Positions 7,740 through 16,521 of a stretch of DNA of 20,730 nucleotides are shown here, in pieces. Origin of the DNA: Prevotellaceae bacterium UBA711 (lineage in GTDB: Bacteria; Bacteroidota; Bacteroidia; Bacteroidales; Bacteroidaceae). The notes under the pieces are model-generated. The model worked only from the letters and a program-made list of their open reading frames with translations, was not told where the DNA came from and made no database searches. The stretch covers positions 1 through 20,730 of the forward strand of contig DBLZ01000046.1 of the NCBI GenBank assembly GCA_002297545.1, read 5' to 3'. Made by a program: the position numbers and the translations under genes. Each line of letters opens with the position of its first letter. Position 1 is the stretch's first letter.

Positions 7740-7978
7740 CGTACAAACTTTATTGCTCAATCGAGAAGCCCCTTGATTTATTGGATGAGCCTATTCTGCG
7801 TGCATCACCTCGCGCAGATGCATGTTATCATACCGCACGATAACCATGATAACACATATTATATACAATCCGTCCATTGCTGGCATCATTAGAAATATCG
7901 GATGAACCAGGTTTTTCTGATTCTGGCATAAAGCACTTGGTTTATAATAAACGAGAGATATAAATTTCCACAAAGCCG

Positions 7979-8008
7979 TTTGATAAAAGAATAAATTTCA
8001 TACCTTTG
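7979..8008 (+). promoter_or_regulatory. Promoter of the putative antitoxin-zeta operon
   Basis: A -33 TTTG (7979-7982) and a -7 TACCTTTG (8001-8008) are separated by 18 bases, with the ATG 26 bases further on. A purine-rich AAGGGGAAA precedes the start codon and could serve as a ribosome binding site. Confidence 0.7.
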
Positions 8009-8033
8009 CAGAAAGAATAAGGGGAAAGCGATT

Positions 8034-8243
8034 ATGTCGGAAGCTGAAATGAAATCGTATCGGTTTGGCACTGGTAAGGAGCCATCAGATGAAATGCTGG
8101 AACAGGTAATGAAAGAAGTTGCCGAGGATGCCCGTGAACGCTCAAAGAAAGCGGAAAAGGCCTACTTTGAACAGATGTGCCGGAATATCAAAGACCATAA
8201 GGTGCAATTGGCAGAACGTATAAACCGCATCATCAATGGATAA
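8034..8243 (+). CDS. Small charged protein, putative antitoxin to the zeta-like toxin
   Basis: A 69-residue protein, rich in Glu, Lys and Arg and predicted largely helical (MLEQVMKEVAEDARERSKKA). I do not recognise a named family; it does not look like the classic epsilon antitoxin. Its place is the evidence: it is first in the operon, behind a good promoter, and its last eight bases overlap the start of the zeta-like kinase gene (AATGGATAA), as in many toxin-antitoxin pairs. Antitoxin function is inferred from that arrangement and size only. Confidence 0.65.
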   Translation: MSEAEMKSYRFGTGKEPSDEMLEQVMKEVAEDARERSKKAEKAYFEQMCRNIKDHKVQLAERINRIING

Positions 8244-8856
8244 GGCTGGACATAAACCGGAGTTGATAATCATTGCTGGTCCGAACGGGTCTGGTAAAAC
8301 TTCCGTGACCAAAAGGTTCTTGCATCATGAATGGGCTGAAGGCACAGAATATATCAACCCAGATGAAGTGGCTAATGATATGTTTGGTGACTGGAACTCA
8401 AAAGAAGCAGTCCTCAGTGCTGCCAATTATTGTGCGGAGTGGCGTGAGAAATGCTTGACTGACAGGAAAAGTTTTGTTTTCGAAACGGTAATGTCTGCTA
8501 TGGATAAGGTCGATTTTATAGCCAGGGCTAAAAAGTGTGGTTATTTCATCCGCCTGTTCTTTATTTCAACGGAGAGCCCCAAAATCAATGCTGCACGAAT
8601 TGCAGACAGGGTAATGCAAGGCGGACACGATGTGCCTATCACGAAAATAGTGTCGCGCTATTATAAATCAATTCAAAATTGCAAGGCCGTTTCTTCCATC
8701 GTGGATCGCCTCTACGTCTATGACAATTCCGCTGACGGAGAAGAGGCAAAGATACAATTTCGTTTAGTAAATGGTGTTATTGGTAAAATGTATGTAACAG
8801 AGGTGTCTGAATGGGCACAAACCATATTACCGGATAACAATGAGGTTCAAGTTTAA
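8236..8856 (+). CDS. Zeta toxin family protein (P-loop kinase)
   Basis: A 206-residue cytoplasmic P-loop protein of the zeta-toxin/AAA group. Walker A GPNGSGKT sits at residues 15-22, followed by INPDEVANDMFGD and SFVFETVMSAMDKVDFI, both usual in Bacteroidetes and proteobacterial zeta-like kinases. Later RIADRVMQGGHDVP fits the region that contacts the sugar substrate. Characterised zeta toxins phosphorylate UDP-N-acetylglucosamine and so block wall synthesis; whether this short form does the same is not known. It overlaps the upstream small gene by eight bases, and its 3' end overlaps the start of the broken res gene by 17 bases. Confidence 0.85.
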   Translation: MDKAGHKPELIIIAGPNGSGKTSVTKRFLHHEWAEGTEYINPDEVANDMFGDWNSKEAVLSAANYCAEWREKCLTDRKSFVFETVMSAMDKVDFIARAKKCGYFIRLFFISTESPKINAARIADRVMQGGHDVPITKIVSRYYKSIQNCKAVSSIVDRLYVYDNSADGEEAKIQFRLVNGVIGKMYVTEVSEWAQTILPDNNEVQV

Positions 8857-9385
8857 GATTCAACAATACCAGACCGATGCCGTGGAAAACACGGTGGCGG
8901 TGTTTACAGGGCAACCGTCTCACGGAATGGCCGTATATCGTATCGACCCCGGAAAAAGAGAGAAGAAATTATTTGATGAGGATGACTTGGCCGGCTACCG
9001 CAACCATCATTTGGAATTGGACGGACAGGCACTGCTTCGGAATATCCATACCGTACAGAACCTGTATGACATAATGCCATCTGATTATCAACACCCAGGC
9101 CTTTGCCGCCTCGCTGAAAGAGGGCGGGCGTAGCAAGGAAAGCCGTATCCAGTAGGCAATTATGCTCCCGACTGGGCTATTGCCATGAAGAGGGATGGAG
9201 TAAGGCATACATTCTTCATTGCAGAAACCAAAGGTTCGCTGTCTTCAATGGACTTGACTGCCATAGAAAAGGCCAAAATCAACTGTGCGAAAAAATTGTT
9301 CAACTCAATTTCATCTGCCAAAGTGAAGTACCACAAGGTAGCCACCTACCAGGACTTGATAGACGAAATGAACTCAGTGGGGTAA
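8840..9385 (+). pseudogene. Type III restriction endonuclease (Res) remnant with two internal deletions
   Basis: Three pieces of one Res gene lie in order. Piece 1 (8840 to about 9080) is the Res N-terminus, MRFKFKIQQYQTDAVENTVA through LDGQALLRNIHTVQN. Piece 2, in the next frame (9081-9152), reads LIINTQAFAASLKEGG, a conserved helicase-core block that normally lies some way beyond the Walker A region. Piece 3 (from about 9146), back in the first frame, reads YPVGNYAPDWAIA, FFIAETKG and VKYHKVATYQDLIDEMN, the C-terminal endonuclease region with ExK-like AETK. A TAG at 9131 interrupts the first frame. The Walker A motif, most helicase motifs and most of the ~900-1000 residues are gone. No Mod methyltransferase gene is seen. 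The gene cannot make a working enzyme. Confidence 0.82.
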
Positions 9386-9433
9386 AGGGTGGTTCCGGGC
9401 TTCCTGGCAAACAGGCCGGCCACATCGGAATAA

Positions 9434-9479
9434 ACGCCATAAAACACCATTGGCCATGGATAGGGTTGCCTTATGGCGT
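9434..9479. repeat. Inverted repeat between convergent genes
   Basis: ACGCCATAA (9434-9442) and TTATGGCGT (9471-9479) are perfect complements over a 28-base loop. The element lies between the convergent res remnant and BASS transporter gene and may help end transcription, but there is no T run. Confidence 0.35.
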
Positions 9480-9495
9480 ATTGTCTGTCGGCCGG

Positions 9496-10473
9496 TCAGT
9501 TTTCTTTTTGACTCTTGGCCAGTTGATAAGAGTTGTACACGTTGTGCCAGATGCTGTAGAACCCGCCGGCTATGCTACTGAGCGGATCCATGAACGTGTA
9601 GCCGCACCAGATGGAGAAGATGGTGTTTTTCTGACCAAGCCCTTGCGTGGAGCTGATGACTTCGTCGGGGGTGTATTGGCTCATGTGCTTGCCCATCCAT
9701 CGTCCGAAAGAGAACTGTATGACGCAGGCAATAAGGCTGCTGACCGCTATGGCTACCTGTGGCAGGATGCCATGTCCGGCGCTGATGCTGTGGTGCATGG
9801 TCTTGACGCTTACGGCTATGGCCAGGGACAGTGCAATCATCCACAGATAAAATGCGGCATTGGGAATGCCGGTCAGCAGGCGTGTCAGCCCGGGCATGGT
9901 CTTGCGCATCAGGCCGGCACAAAGGAAAGGCAGGAAGAGTAGGGGGAAGATCTTCATCACTATACGCATGAAGGTGCTCCAAAATGTCAGCCCATCCTGC
10001 TGGAAGATAAGTGGCAGCATGGCAGGTATCAGAAGGGATGCCAGCAGGTTGGCCAAGATGAGATACATGGTGAGCGAACCTTGGTTGCCGCCAAGTTTGC
10101 CGGTGATGACGGCAGCGGCAGTGGCCGTAGGACATATCATGCACAGTAGAAAGCCTTGCAGGGCCAGGTTCAATGTATGCGACATAGGCACGGTCATGAG
10201 CAGAAGTGCGCCAATTACCCACAGGCTTCCTTGAAGTGCAAGCCCGCCGAACTGCCATTTGCGTAAGTGTAAATCCGAGGTCTTGACCTTCAGGAACGTC
10301 AGTAGCAACATGGAGAACAGCAGAGCAGGCTGTACTATCTGTACCACCTGATTGGCCATGGCGTGGGTGTGATCCAACGCCCGTATGTTTACATATATGC
10401 AGTATGCGCTTGCTCCTGTGAGCATACTCACGACCAAGCCCCATCGCTTGATAATAAGAAATAGGCTGTTCAT
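9496..10473 (-). CDS. BASS (bile acid:sodium symporter) family transporter
   Basis: A 325-residue integral membrane protein with about nine to ten hydrophobic segments. The family signature around the crossed helices is visible: MICPTATAAAVITGKLGGN in the first half, matching the CPGGTASN-type motif, and STQGLGQKNTIFSIW in the second, where BASS proteins carry their conserved Gln-Asn. Members move organic anions such as bile acids, pantoate or pyruvate with sodium; the substrate here cannot be named. The ATG at 10473 is 40 bases after the GT2 stop on the same strand, so the two may share a transcript. Confidence 0.83.
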   Translation of the reverse strand: MNSLFLIIKRWGLVVSMLTGASAYCIYVNIRALDHTHAMANQVVQIVQPALLFSMLLLTFLKVKTSDLHLRKWQFGGLALQGSLWVIGALLLMTVPMSHTLNLALQGFLLCMICPTATAAAVITGKLGGNQGSLTMYLILANLLASLLIPAMLPLIFQQDGLTFWSTFMRIVMKIFPLLFLPFLCAGLMRKTMPGLTRLLTGIPNAAFYLWMIALSLAIAVSVKTMHHSISAGHGILPQVAIAVSSLIACVIQFSFGRWMGKHMSQYTPDEVISSTQGLGQKNTIFSIWCGYTFMDPLSSIAGGFYSIWHNVYNSYQLAKSQKEN

Positions 10474-10513
10474 GTGCTTTCTCTTGTCCGGTCTTGCTAT
10501 GGTTTGGATGTTG

Positions 10514-11389
10514 CTACTCTATGGTATGGCTTTCGTTCATGTCTTTGATGTCCTTGAGTATATTGCGGTTGAATTTACGTCTTTCGCTATCGTATATCCA
10601 TCCGAACTTGTTGAAGTAGCGTATCATGCTGACGGTATGCGCCAGGAACAGGCGGAATGAACGGTGTGATCCCCGGCTGAACTTGTGGAAAATGGATACC
10701 TGGGGGAAGAAGAGTGTGCTGTACTTGCGGTGTATGCGTCTGGTGAGGTCGAAATCCTCGGCGTACATGAAATACCGCTCATCGAAAAGGCCGATGTCCT
10801 GAAGAGTGCTGATGCGCAGGAACATGAAGCAACCCGAAAGGCATGGAACATTCATCATGTGACGGTATCCCGAGTGTGCCAGTTCGTATCTCTTGTTGCG
10901 CTTGGCGAACATACATTCCGGCAGGAACATTCTGCAGAACATATCTATGGGAGTGGGCAGAAGTTTGGCCAGCGGCTGTATGTTGCCATCGAGGAAGAGC
11001 ACCTTGGGCATGATTTGTCCTACCTCGGCATGCTCTTCCATGTATTTCCAGATGGTGGGGATTACGTCTGAGGAGAACCATACGTCGGGGTTCACGACCA
11101 AATGGTACTGACTGCCCTCTGCCATGGCCAGACGTATGGCACGGTTGTTGCCACGTCCATATCCTGTGTTATCCTCGTGCAGGTATTCTATCTGGAAGCC
11201 ACGTTGTATGTGGGCGCGGATGTCATCATCGCGGTGCATGTATTGCTGCAACTCCTCACGCAGGGTGAAGACCTCATCGCTGTGGTCTATGATCCATACC
11301 TTTCTGATGGGGGATGCTATGATGGAGCGTAGTATGGCTTCTATGTCCAGAAGGTGATCGTTGTATGTGACTATGCTGGCACTTATCAT
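10514..11389 (-). CDS. Family 2 glycosyltransferase (rhamnosyltransferase-like)
   Basis: A 291-residue cytoplasmic GT-A glycosyltransferase, probably building a surface polysaccharide. The N-terminal ASIVTYND opens the nucleotide-binding fold, NTGYGRGNNRAI and HLVVNPDVWF give the metal/nucleotide site (NPD in place of DxD), and FDERYFMYAEDFDLTRR supplies the acceptor-side ED motif, as in WbbL-like enzymes. The ATG at 11389 is preferred: the longer frame to 11425 would run back through the rplT terminator hairpin. No promoter of its own is evident, so expression may depend on read-through from the ribosomal protein operon. The donor sugar is unknown. Confidence 0.88.
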   Translation of the reverse strand: MISASIVTYNDHLLDIEAILRSIIASPIRKVWIIDHSDEVFTLREELQQYMHRDDDIRAHIQRGFQIEYLHEDNTGYGRGNNRAIRLAMAEGSQYHLVVNPDVWFSSDVIPTIWKYMEEHAEVGQIMPKVLFLDGNIQPLAKLLPTPIDMFCRMFLPECMFAKRNKRYELAHSGYRHMMNVPCLSGCFMFLRISTLQDIGLFDERYFMYAEDFDLTRRIHRKYSTLFFPQVSIFHKFSRGSHRSFRLFLAHTVSMIRYFNKFGWIYDSERRKFNRNILKDIKDMNESHTIE

Positions 11390-11406
11390 GATTTGGGTTA
11401 AACGCG

Positions 11407-11440
11407 GCAACGCCCGCCCTTTCACAAGGGTGGGCGTTGC
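11407..11440 (-). terminator. Terminator hairpin of the infC-rpmI-rplT operon
   Basis: Two 15-base arms (11407-11421 and 11426-11440) pair with one imperfection around a 4-base loop. On the minus strand the loop is GTGA and the odd pair is A-C; on the plus strand it is G-U. The hairpin begins 28 bases after the rplT stop. It is followed by CGCGTTTAA rather than a long T run, so termination may be partial. Confidence 0.65.
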
Positions 11441-11468
11441 GAAATTTTGGATTTGCTTTGTAATCCTA

Positions 11469-11813
11469 TTACTTTACCTTGGCTACAACGGCCTTGAAAG
11501 CCTCGGGGTTGTTGACAGCGAGGTCAGCGAGAACCTTGCGGTTGATCTCGATGCCTGCCTTGTGCAGCAGACCCATCAGCTGGCTGTAGCTGAGGCCTTC
11601 CAGACGAGCGGCAGCATTGATACGCTGAATCCACAGTGCGCGGAAAGTGCGCTTCTTGTTGCGACGGTCTCGGAAAGCATAGGTAAGACCCTTCTCCCAA
11701 GTGTTCTTGGCAACGGTCCAAACATTCTTGCGGGCGCCAAAGTAACCTCTGGTCAGACCCAATATCTTCTTTCTCTTAGCGCGTGATGCGACGTGATTGA
11801 CTGATCTTGGCAT
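11469..11813 (-). CDS. rplT: 50S ribosomal protein L20
   Basis: A 114-residue protein matching L20 over its whole length: it opens MPRSVNHVASRAKRKKILGL and continues GYFGARKNVWTVAKN and RALWIQRINAAARLEGLSYS. L20 binds 23S rRNA early in large-subunit assembly, and in several bacteria also represses its own operon. It lies 27 bases after rpmI and is the last gene of the infC-rpmI-rplT order found widely in bacteria. Confidence 0.98.
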   Translation of the reverse strand: MPRSVNHVASRAKRKKILGLTRGYFGARKNVWTVAKNTWEKGLTYAFRDRRNKKRTFRALWIQRINAAARLEGLSYSQLMGLLHKAGIEINRKVLADLAVNNPEAFKAVVAKVK

Positions 11814-11840
11814 TTTCTTTTGTCTTTAAGGGGTTAATGT

Positions 11841-12038
11841 TTAGCGCAGGCACAACAGGTCTCTTACCTGCTTCATGTTGGCTGTTACTACGATGTCACT
11901 GTGATCCAAGTTGCGCTTCTGCTTCTTGGTCTTCTTGGTCAGGATGTGGCTGTGGTAGGCGTGGTGACGCTTTACCTTGCCGGTTCCGGTGAGGGCGAAA
12001 CGCTTCTTTGCGCCGGAATTGGTCTTTACTTTTGGCAT
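11841..12038 (-). CDS. rpmI: 50S ribosomal protein L35
   Basis: A 65-residue, very basic protein with the L35 pattern MPKVKTNSGAKKRFALTGTG and the KRHHAYHSHILTKKTKKQKR core. It has the usual family length. It sits between infC (130 bases upstream) and rplT, as is standard. Confidence 0.98.
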   Translation of the reverse strand: MPKVKTNSGAKKRFALTGTGKVKRHHAYHSHILTKKTKKQKRNLDHSDIVVTANMKQVRDLLCLR

Positions 12039-12092
12039 TTTGTGTAAGTAATTAAGTTGTTATTATATAATCGTGGCCGCGTATCCAAAAGA

Positions 12093-12158
12093 CACGGCGC
12101 ACAGATGTGCTGTGTATATACTATGCTTGCCTCCATATTATATATAAGGTATGAGGCA
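12093..12158 (-). promoter_or_regulatory. Hairpins in the infC-rpmI leader, possible L20/IF3 control
   Basis: In the 130-base gap between infC and rpmI, the minus-strand RNA can fold TGCCTCATA (12150-12158) against TATGGAGGCA (12128-12137) with one bulge. A second small hairpin, GCACA-TC-TGTGC, follows toward rpmI. L20 autoregulates its operon through RNA structures in some bacteria; that this does so is inference. Confidence 0.3.
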
Positions 12159-12168
12159 GGCCTTTGGC

Positions 12169-12834
12169 TTAGTCTTCGAAGTCTTCGCCTTCTACCTTGG
12201 GGCCGGTGTATTCCTTGCGGGCTTTCTGCTGAGGAAGCTTTTTGGCGGGAGCCTCGGCTGCTACTCTTTCGTTCTCCAACTCCTCGGCGGTCTTCATTTG
12301 CTTGGCGATAACCTTCTTGGGAGCGATGAACATGGTCATGCGCTTGCCTTCAAGGGTGGGCATGGATTCTACCTTGCCATATTCTTCCAGATCCTGAGCG
12401 AAGCGTAACAGAAGAACCTCACCTTGCTCCTTGAAGAGGATTGAACGTCCCTTGAAGAATACATAGGCTTTCACCTTGTCTCCATCTGACAGGAAACCCT
12501 TGGCATGTTTGAGCTTGAATTCGTAGTCATGGTCATCGGTCTGAGGTCCGAAGCGTATCTCCTTGACATCTATCTTGACTTGCTTGGCCTTTACCTCCTT
12601 GGCGTGCTTCTTCTGCAAGTAGATGAACTTGGTGAATTCGATGAGACGACATACGGGCGGCTCGGCATTGGGGCTTATTTCCACGAGGTCTACCCCCATG
12701 TCCTCAGCCATTTGTCGGGCACGTCCGATGGAGAGTACCTGACTTTCGATGTTGTCACCAACGATACGCACCTCGGGAACCCTGATCTGCCCGTTGACGC
12801 GGTATGTCACTTTCAGCTTGTTGTCTTTCTTCAT
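12169..12834 (-). CDS. infC: Translation initiation factor IF-3
   Basis: IF-3 binds the 30S subunit and checks start codon and initiator tRNA choice. From the ATG at 12834 (MKKDNKLKVTYRVNGQIR) it has 221 residues. The N-domain with VRIVGDNIESQVLS and VDLVEISPNAEPPVCRL, and the C-domain with KEIRFGPQTDDHDYEFK and KAYVFFKGR, are both clear. A low-complexity tail (AAEAPAKKLPQQKARKEYT) after about residue 180 makes it longer than E. coli IF-3. The frame extends to a TTG at 12858, but that lies at the promoter box, so 12834 is preferred. The start here is an ordinary ATG. Confidence 0.96.
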   Translation of the reverse strand: MKKDNKLKVTYRVNGQIRVPEVRIVGDNIESQVLSIGRARQMAEDMGVDLVEISPNAEPPVCRLIEFTKFIYLQKKHAKEVKAKQVKIDVKEIRFGPQTDDHDYEFKLKHAKGFLSDGDKVKAYVFFKGRSILFKEQGEVLLLRFAQDLEEYGKVESMPTLEGKRMTMFIAPKKVIAKQMKTAEELENERVAAEAPAKKLPQQKARKEYTGPKVEGEDFED

Positions 12835-12855
12835 TAAGAGGTATGTTTCGGGATG

Positions 12856-12860
12856 CAAAG

Positions 12861-12863
<3 letters not shown>
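12856..12863 (-). promoter_or_regulatory. -7 box of infC-rpmI-rplT overlapping the thrS stop codon
   Basis: TAACTTTG on the minus strand fits TAnnTTTG exactly, and its first three bases are the thrS TAA stop. Transcription should start near 12850, about 16 bases before the infC ATG. No strong -33 TTTG is seen upstream. Confidence 0.6.
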
Positions 12864-14804
<1,941 letters not shown>

Positions 14805-14837
14805 TGCTTGTGTTGTGTTATTATACGTTTCAGTGTG

Positions 14838-14845
14838 CAAAGTTA
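14838..14845 (-). promoter_or_regulatory. -7 box of thrS
   Basis: TAACTTTG on the minus strand, with the predicted start near 14832 and a leader of about 28 bases to the ATG at 14804. No good -33 TTTG is present. No T-box is expected here, and none is seen. Confidence 0.6.
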
Positions 14846-14949
14846 CACTTTTTTTCTGACATAACGTCGGTAAGGCTAAATATATGTTAATCAAAACCTA
14901 AAATATGATTAAAAAGCCGCACCGCTTGTCTGTCTGAGGCGCCTGTGAC

Positions 14950-14980
14950 TTGCACGGGCAGGCGGGAAAGTGTACTTTTG
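14950..14980 (+). promoter_or_regulatory. Promoter of the cysteine-rich small protein gene
   Basis: A -33 TTG (14950-14952) and a -7 TACTTTTG (14973-14980) are 20 bases apart. The -33 lies in the loop of an inverted repeat, CGCCTG (14940-14945) with CAGGCG (14959-14964), which could be an operator. The leader is about 50 bases long and AT-rich near the ATG at 15036. Confidence 0.55.
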
Positions 14981-15035
14981 TGGGACAGAATGTTATCCTA
15001 AGGAGTCTGTTTATATAAAATATGTATAATATAAT

Positions 15036-15395
15036 ATGAAGAAACTGATTTTGTGTACGCGTAAGGAGGGGCTTGTACTTCCTGACGATGGAACGGAAGT
15101 ATTGGCTGTAGAGGAGAAAACAATAGGGAAGTGTCGTGGATGTATGCGCTGCAAAATACTGAAACAGTGTGTTACTTACAACGACGATGCTCAAAAGTGT
15201 ATTCCGCTGGTTACAGAGGCAGATAGTCTGGAAGTGTATCTGCAGCCCGATGGCTGCATACAGCGATTGATGGACCGTGTGTTATATGCCTTGAACGGCA
15301 AGGGAAAAACATTTTGTTTCCGTGGCGACGACCGTGGCGAGGAAGACTATCTGAGACGGCTGCTGACGTGGGCCGGTTATGCGGAGGTGAAGTAG
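15036..15395 (+). CDS. Small cysteine-rich protein, reduced flavodoxin/FMN-reductase-like
   Basis: A 119-residue cytoplasmic protein with no firm family. The segment GKCRGCMRCKILKQC (C33-x2-C36-x2-C39-x5-C45), followed by the acidic NDD and EAD, resembles the CxGCxxC...C-DD...EAD block of iron-sulfur flavoproteins and NADPH-dependent FMN reductases. Those are about 180 residues and start with a GSxRxxGNT phosphate loop. Here that loop is absent (MKKLILCTRKEGLVLPDDG), so flavin binding may be lost. The end (LRRLLTWAGYAEV) also resembles the last helix of that fold. It could bind a metal or an iron-sulfur cluster. It stands alone behind its own promoter, divergent from thrS. Confidence 0.6.
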   Translation: MKKLILCTRKEGLVLPDDGTEVLAVEEKTIGKCRGCMRCKILKQCVTYNDDAQKCIPLVTEADSLEVYLQPDGCIQRLMDRVLYALNGKGKTFCFRGDDRGEEDYLRRLLTWAGYAEVK

Positions 15396-15437
15396 GGCAG
15401 GCAATGGCCACATGGTTGTTGCGCAGCATCGTAATCA

Positions 15438-15473
15438 AAAGGCTATTCCGGATTGAGTTTCGGAATAGCCTTT
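15438..15473. terminator. Bidirectional terminator between convergent genes
   Basis: A perfect 13-bp stem, AAAGGCTATTCCG (15438-15450) with CGGAATAGCCTTT (15461-15473), over a 10-base loop. On the minus strand it continues into TTTTGATTA, so it best serves the PAP2 gene ending at 15500; on the plus strand it can end the small-protein transcript. Confidence 0.75.
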
Positions 15474-15499
15474 GGGGTCTCTTGCTGCTGGTATCATTG

Positions 15500-16255
15500 T
15501 CAGTAGTTTTGAATAGCCTCGTAATGTATGCGTGCCCGCTTGTTTTTGAAAAGTTTACGGTTGTTGAATATCGCATCGCTGGCCCAGTATGCCAGTTCTG
15601 CCGAAGCTATGCCAATGGCTGCTCCTACCAATACGTCACTGGCGTAATGGCGATTGTTGAGTATGCGTAATACTCCGGTGGCTGTTGCAACTGAGTATCC
15701 GGCTATCGGTATCCAAATGCTCTTGTGGCCATATTCGTGTGTCAGCAACGTGGCACCCATGAATGCGGTGGCCGTATGCCCGGAAGGAAAACTGCCGTGT
15801 CCACCGTTGGGGCGTGTACGATCCACGCCATGTTTCAACCCGTTGACCATGGCAGCCATCATCGCTGCAGCCATGGCGTCCGTTGCAAGCACTTGCCAAC
15901 GGTTTTTGCTACGGCCTTTCACTCCTCCCAGTCCCATGGCCAGTTGAGTTGCCAGTGGCAGGTATTGGATGTAGTTGTCCACTTCGGTGTGGAATTGCGG
16001 CATACCACCCATCACTCTGTCGCGTATGGGATGGTCTGCCGGCATCATGGCAAAACCAATCACAGCAACTGGTGTAGCTAAACTGAATGAATGGTGCAGG
16101 CGGTTGAGGTTGAACTCTCTATTGGTGATGCATGCATTCACCGGAATGGTAAGCCTGCCGCTCCTGCCGAACATGACGTTGACAGAGTCCACTTGTGCTC
16201 CGGCACAGAGTACGTTTAACAGAAGGCTTATGATAAGGAGCAGTTTTACTTTCAT
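15500..16255 (-). CDS. Secreted PAP2-family phosphatase
   Basis: A 251-residue protein beginning MKVKLLLIISLLLNVLCAGA, a clear signal peptide, so it acts in the envelope. The PAP2 active site is complete: K131-x6-R138-P139 (KHGVDRTRP), PSGH at about 147-150, and R187-x5-H193-x3-D197 (within LRILNNRHYASDV). Such enzymes remove phosphate from lipids: undecaprenyl pyrophosphate recycling and lipid A 1- or 4'-dephosphorylation are the likely choices, and sequence alone cannot decide. The ATG at 16255 is taken because it starts the signal peptide and lies just after a TACTTTTG box; the frame runs up to 16363 without family support. It is divergent from tRNA-Ser. Confidence 0.87.
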   Translation of the reverse strand: MKVKLLLIISLLLNVLCAGAQVDSVNVMFGRSGRLTIPVNACITNREFNLNRLHHSFSLATPVAVIGFAMMPADHPIRDRVMGGMPQFHTEVDNYIQYLPLATQLAMGLGGVKGRSKNRWQVLATDAMAAAMMAAMVNGLKHGVDRTRPNGGHGSFPSGHTATAFMGATLLTHEYGHKSIWIPIAGYSVATATGVLRILNNRHYASDVLVGAAIGIASAELAYWASDAIFNNRKLFKNKRARIHYEAIQNY

Positions 16256-16260
16256 ATTCG

Positions 16261-16268
16261 CAAAAGTA
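16261..16268 (-). promoter_or_regulatory. -7 box directly before the PAP2 start codon
   Basis: TACTTTTG on the minus strand ends five bases before the ATG at 16255. The predicted start falls on or next to the ATG, so the mRNA would be leaderless or nearly so. There is no TTTG at the standard 19-21-base spacing, which weakens the call. Confidence 0.45.
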
Positions 16269-16328
16269 GTCATAATTTTCCGCAAAAGCGGCCTTTTGAT
16301 AAAAAAGCTGTAAAAAAGTGCCGAGATA

Positions 16329-16360
16329 TTTGCCGGTCTCGTTAAAAAGCCATACCTTTG
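16329..16360 (+). promoter_or_regulatory. Promoter of tRNA-Ser
   Basis: A -33 TTTG (16329-16332) and a -7 TACCTTTG (16353-16360) are 20 bases apart, a full consensus match. The tRNA begins 40 bases downstream of the -7 box, leaving a 5' leader for RNase P to remove. Confidence 0.75.
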
Positions 16361-16399
16361 CATCGCTTTTGAAAGGAAGCGCGTCCACTACGGATGTCT

Positions 16400-16484
16400 G
16401 GAGAGATGGTAGAGTGGTCGATTACAGCAGTCTTGAAAACTGCCGCACTGAGAGGTGCCGGGGGTTCGAATCCCTCTCTCTCCG
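16400..16484 (+). tRNA. tRNA-Ser (anticodon UGA)
   Basis: An 85-base class II tRNA. The acceptor GGAGAGA pairs with TCTCTCC; the anticodon arm GCAGT-CTTGAAA-ACTGC carries TGA, which reads UCA and other UCN serine codons. A long variable arm, as expected for serine, is followed by the T arm with TTCGAAT. The discriminator base is G, also typical of tRNA-Ser. CCA is not encoded and must be added afterwards. Confidence 0.95.
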
Positions 16485-16485
16485 C

Positions 16486-16518
16486 AATAAAGCCCGCTGA
16501 TTAGCGGGCTTTATTTTT
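16486..16518. terminator. Strong intrinsic terminator shared by tRNA-Ser and the PIG-L gene
   Basis: A perfect 13-bp stem (16486-16498 with 16503-16515) around a GATT loop, ending in TTTTT on the plus strand, directly after the tRNA. It also ends the minus-strand PIG-L gene, whose stop is at 16522, because the flanking sequence is AT-rich on both sides. Confidence 0.88.
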
Positions 16519-16521
16519 GTG

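Larger units (their letters stand above)
7465..8000. other. Long non-coding stretch between urea transporter and toxin module
   Basis: About 540 bases with no convincing gene on either strand. It contains a weak hairpin, a perfect palindrome (7569-7588), a C7A7 run (7597-7610) and four 23-base tandem units (7648-7739). From about 7740 to 7975 I see nothing recognisable; the short frames there have no family resemblance. Confidence 0.6.

Noticed and set aside
7791..7973. 60-codon minus-strand frame with a hydrophobic stretch
   Set aside because: No family resemblance, no promoter box or start context, and a competing overlapping frame of the same size. Most likely chance in AT-rich non-coding DNA.
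8236..9385. Zeta kinase plus type III enzyme as one functional defence system
   Set aside because: The res gene has lost its Walker A and most helicase motifs and is frame-broken, so only the kinase pair can be active.
14887..14912. TTAATCA/TGATTAA inverted repeat between thrS and the small-protein gene
   Set aside because: Seven-base AT-rich arms with a 12-base loop are weak, and it fits neither gene's promoter position clearly.
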